Shown here in pieces: positions 63,557-64,000 of a stretch of 64,000 bases of DNA. Numbering within the stretch: the stretch's first letter is position 1; each line of letters begins with the position of its first letter. A program made the translations under genes and the position numbers. The notes beneath the pieces were generated by a model. That model was not told the origin of the DNA, searched no databases, and saw only the letters and a list, made by a program, of their open reading frames with translations. Origin of the DNA: an uncultured Gammaproteobacteria bacterium (lineage in GTDB: Bacteria; Pseudomonadota; Gammaproteobacteria; Steroidobacterales; UBA11654); assembly GCA_902553145.1 (NCBI GenBank), contig CACDKD010000002.1:224990-288989 (forward strand). Reading direction: 5' to 3'.

Positions 63557-64000
63557 TTATCCTATCAAAGTACCTACACTTTTGCCTTCAACAATATCTT
63601 GCAATGCTCCTTTGATTCCCATGTCATAAACCCTAACAGGAAGATTGTTGTCTCGACACATAACTATGGAAGTTGTATCCATAACTTTTAACCCCATCGA
63701 TATGAATTCGCTATATCCAATTTTTTCATAATGCTTTGCATCTGGGTTTGTTAATGGATCGTCTGAATAAACACCATTTACTCTGGTTGCCTTGATGAGT
63801 AAATCTGCTTCTATCTCTACAGCTCTTAAAGAAGCTGCTGAGTCTGTAGTAAAATAGGGGTTTCCGGTTCCTGCTGCAAAAATGGTAATGCGACCTTTTT
63901 CGAGATGTCTTGTTGCTCGCCTACGAATGTAGTCCTCACATACTTCATTTACCTTTAATGCAGACATCACTCTTGCATACATTCCCTGTCTCTCTAAAGC
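63557..64000 (-). CDS. pyrH: UMP kinase, 5' part outside window
   Basis: PyrH phosphorylates UMP to UDP. Only the C-terminal part, about 147 residues, is inside the window; the frame stays open past the Met at 63982 to the edge, where [14 protein letters not shown] aligns with the middle of known UMP kinases. Motifs [20 protein letters not shown] and [15 protein letters not shown] are diagnostic. The order pyrH-frr-uppS-cdsA is conserved. Confidence 0.96.
   Translation of the reverse strand, partial: ALERQGMYARVMSALKVNEVCEDYIRRRATRHLEKGRITIFAAGTGNPYFTTDSAASLRAVEIEADLLIKATRVNGVYSDDPLTNPDAKHYEKIGYSEFISMGLKVMDTTSIVMCRDNNLPVRVYDMGIKGALQDIVEGKSVGTLIG

Overview
The window is a continuous stretch of AT-rich chromosome from a streamlined bacterium. 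Almost every conserved gene has its closest recognisable relatives in Gammaproteobacteria, and the gene order is a compressed version of blocks known from pseudomonads and enterics: yceD-rpmF-plsX-fabH, rluC/rne, ptp-kdsB-lpxK, lolCDE, mfd/nagZ, acpS-pdxJ, lepA-lepB-rnc-era-recO, and pyrH-frr-uppS-cdsA-rseP-bamA-skp-lpxD-lpxA-lpxB-rnhB-dnaE-accA-tilS-pyrG-kdsA-eno-ftsB. Gaps are tiny, ATGA-type overlaps are the rule, convergent genes overlap or abut, and no rRNA, tRNA, IS element or CRISPR array is visible. A marine, SAR86-like streamlined gammaproteobacterium is my best guess. The clade is inference from style and content, not proven.

Layout. 1-7172: a cut-off membrane protein, the fatty-acid/phospholipid genes fabH and plsX with rpmF and yceD, then maf, rluC and rne. 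The long rne leader is folded into seven consecutive hairpins. 7173-14285: ptp, kdsB, lpxK, msbA (Kdo and lipid A supply and flipping) and the lipoprotein-release system lolD plus two LolC/E permeases. 14388-21119: mfd, nagZ, an L,D-transpeptidase-domain protein, a PolB-like exonuclease, acpS and pdxJ. 21120-27331: an amino-acid island that splits the usual recO-pdxJ-acpS operon. It holds a plant/mitochondrial-type P5C dehydrogenase, ornithine aminotransferase, a CtlX-like citrulline hydrolase, a diaminopropionate ammonia-lyase, a guanidino ureohydrolase and a mini-Smr protein. 27332-36678: recO, era, rnc, lepB, lepA, the whole sdhCDAB-sdhE operon and divergent ygfZ. 36673-41956: a holin/lytic-transglycosylase pair, lysS, prfB with its programmed frameshift, a phage-like PD-(D/E)XK nuclease, an Mth938 protein, a 25-residue membrane microprotein and a DedA/YqaA protein. 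41960-64000: surE, a crotonase-fold isomerase, ftsB, eno, kdsA, pyrG, tilS, accA, dnaE, rnhB, lpxB, lpxA, lpxD, skp, bamA, rseP, cdsA, uppS, frr and a truncated pyrH.

Functionally the window is mostly envelope building (lipid A, Kdo, BAM, Lol, undecaprenyl phosphate, CDP-diacylglycerol) mixed with replication, repair and translation. The departures are what matter. Genes normally fixed in these clusters are missing: dxr, ispD and ispF of the MEP isoprenoid pathway, and fabZ. The island could convert arginine, citrulline or related guanidino compounds to ornithine and then to glutamate, with a side branch through diaminopropionate to pyruvate and ammonia.
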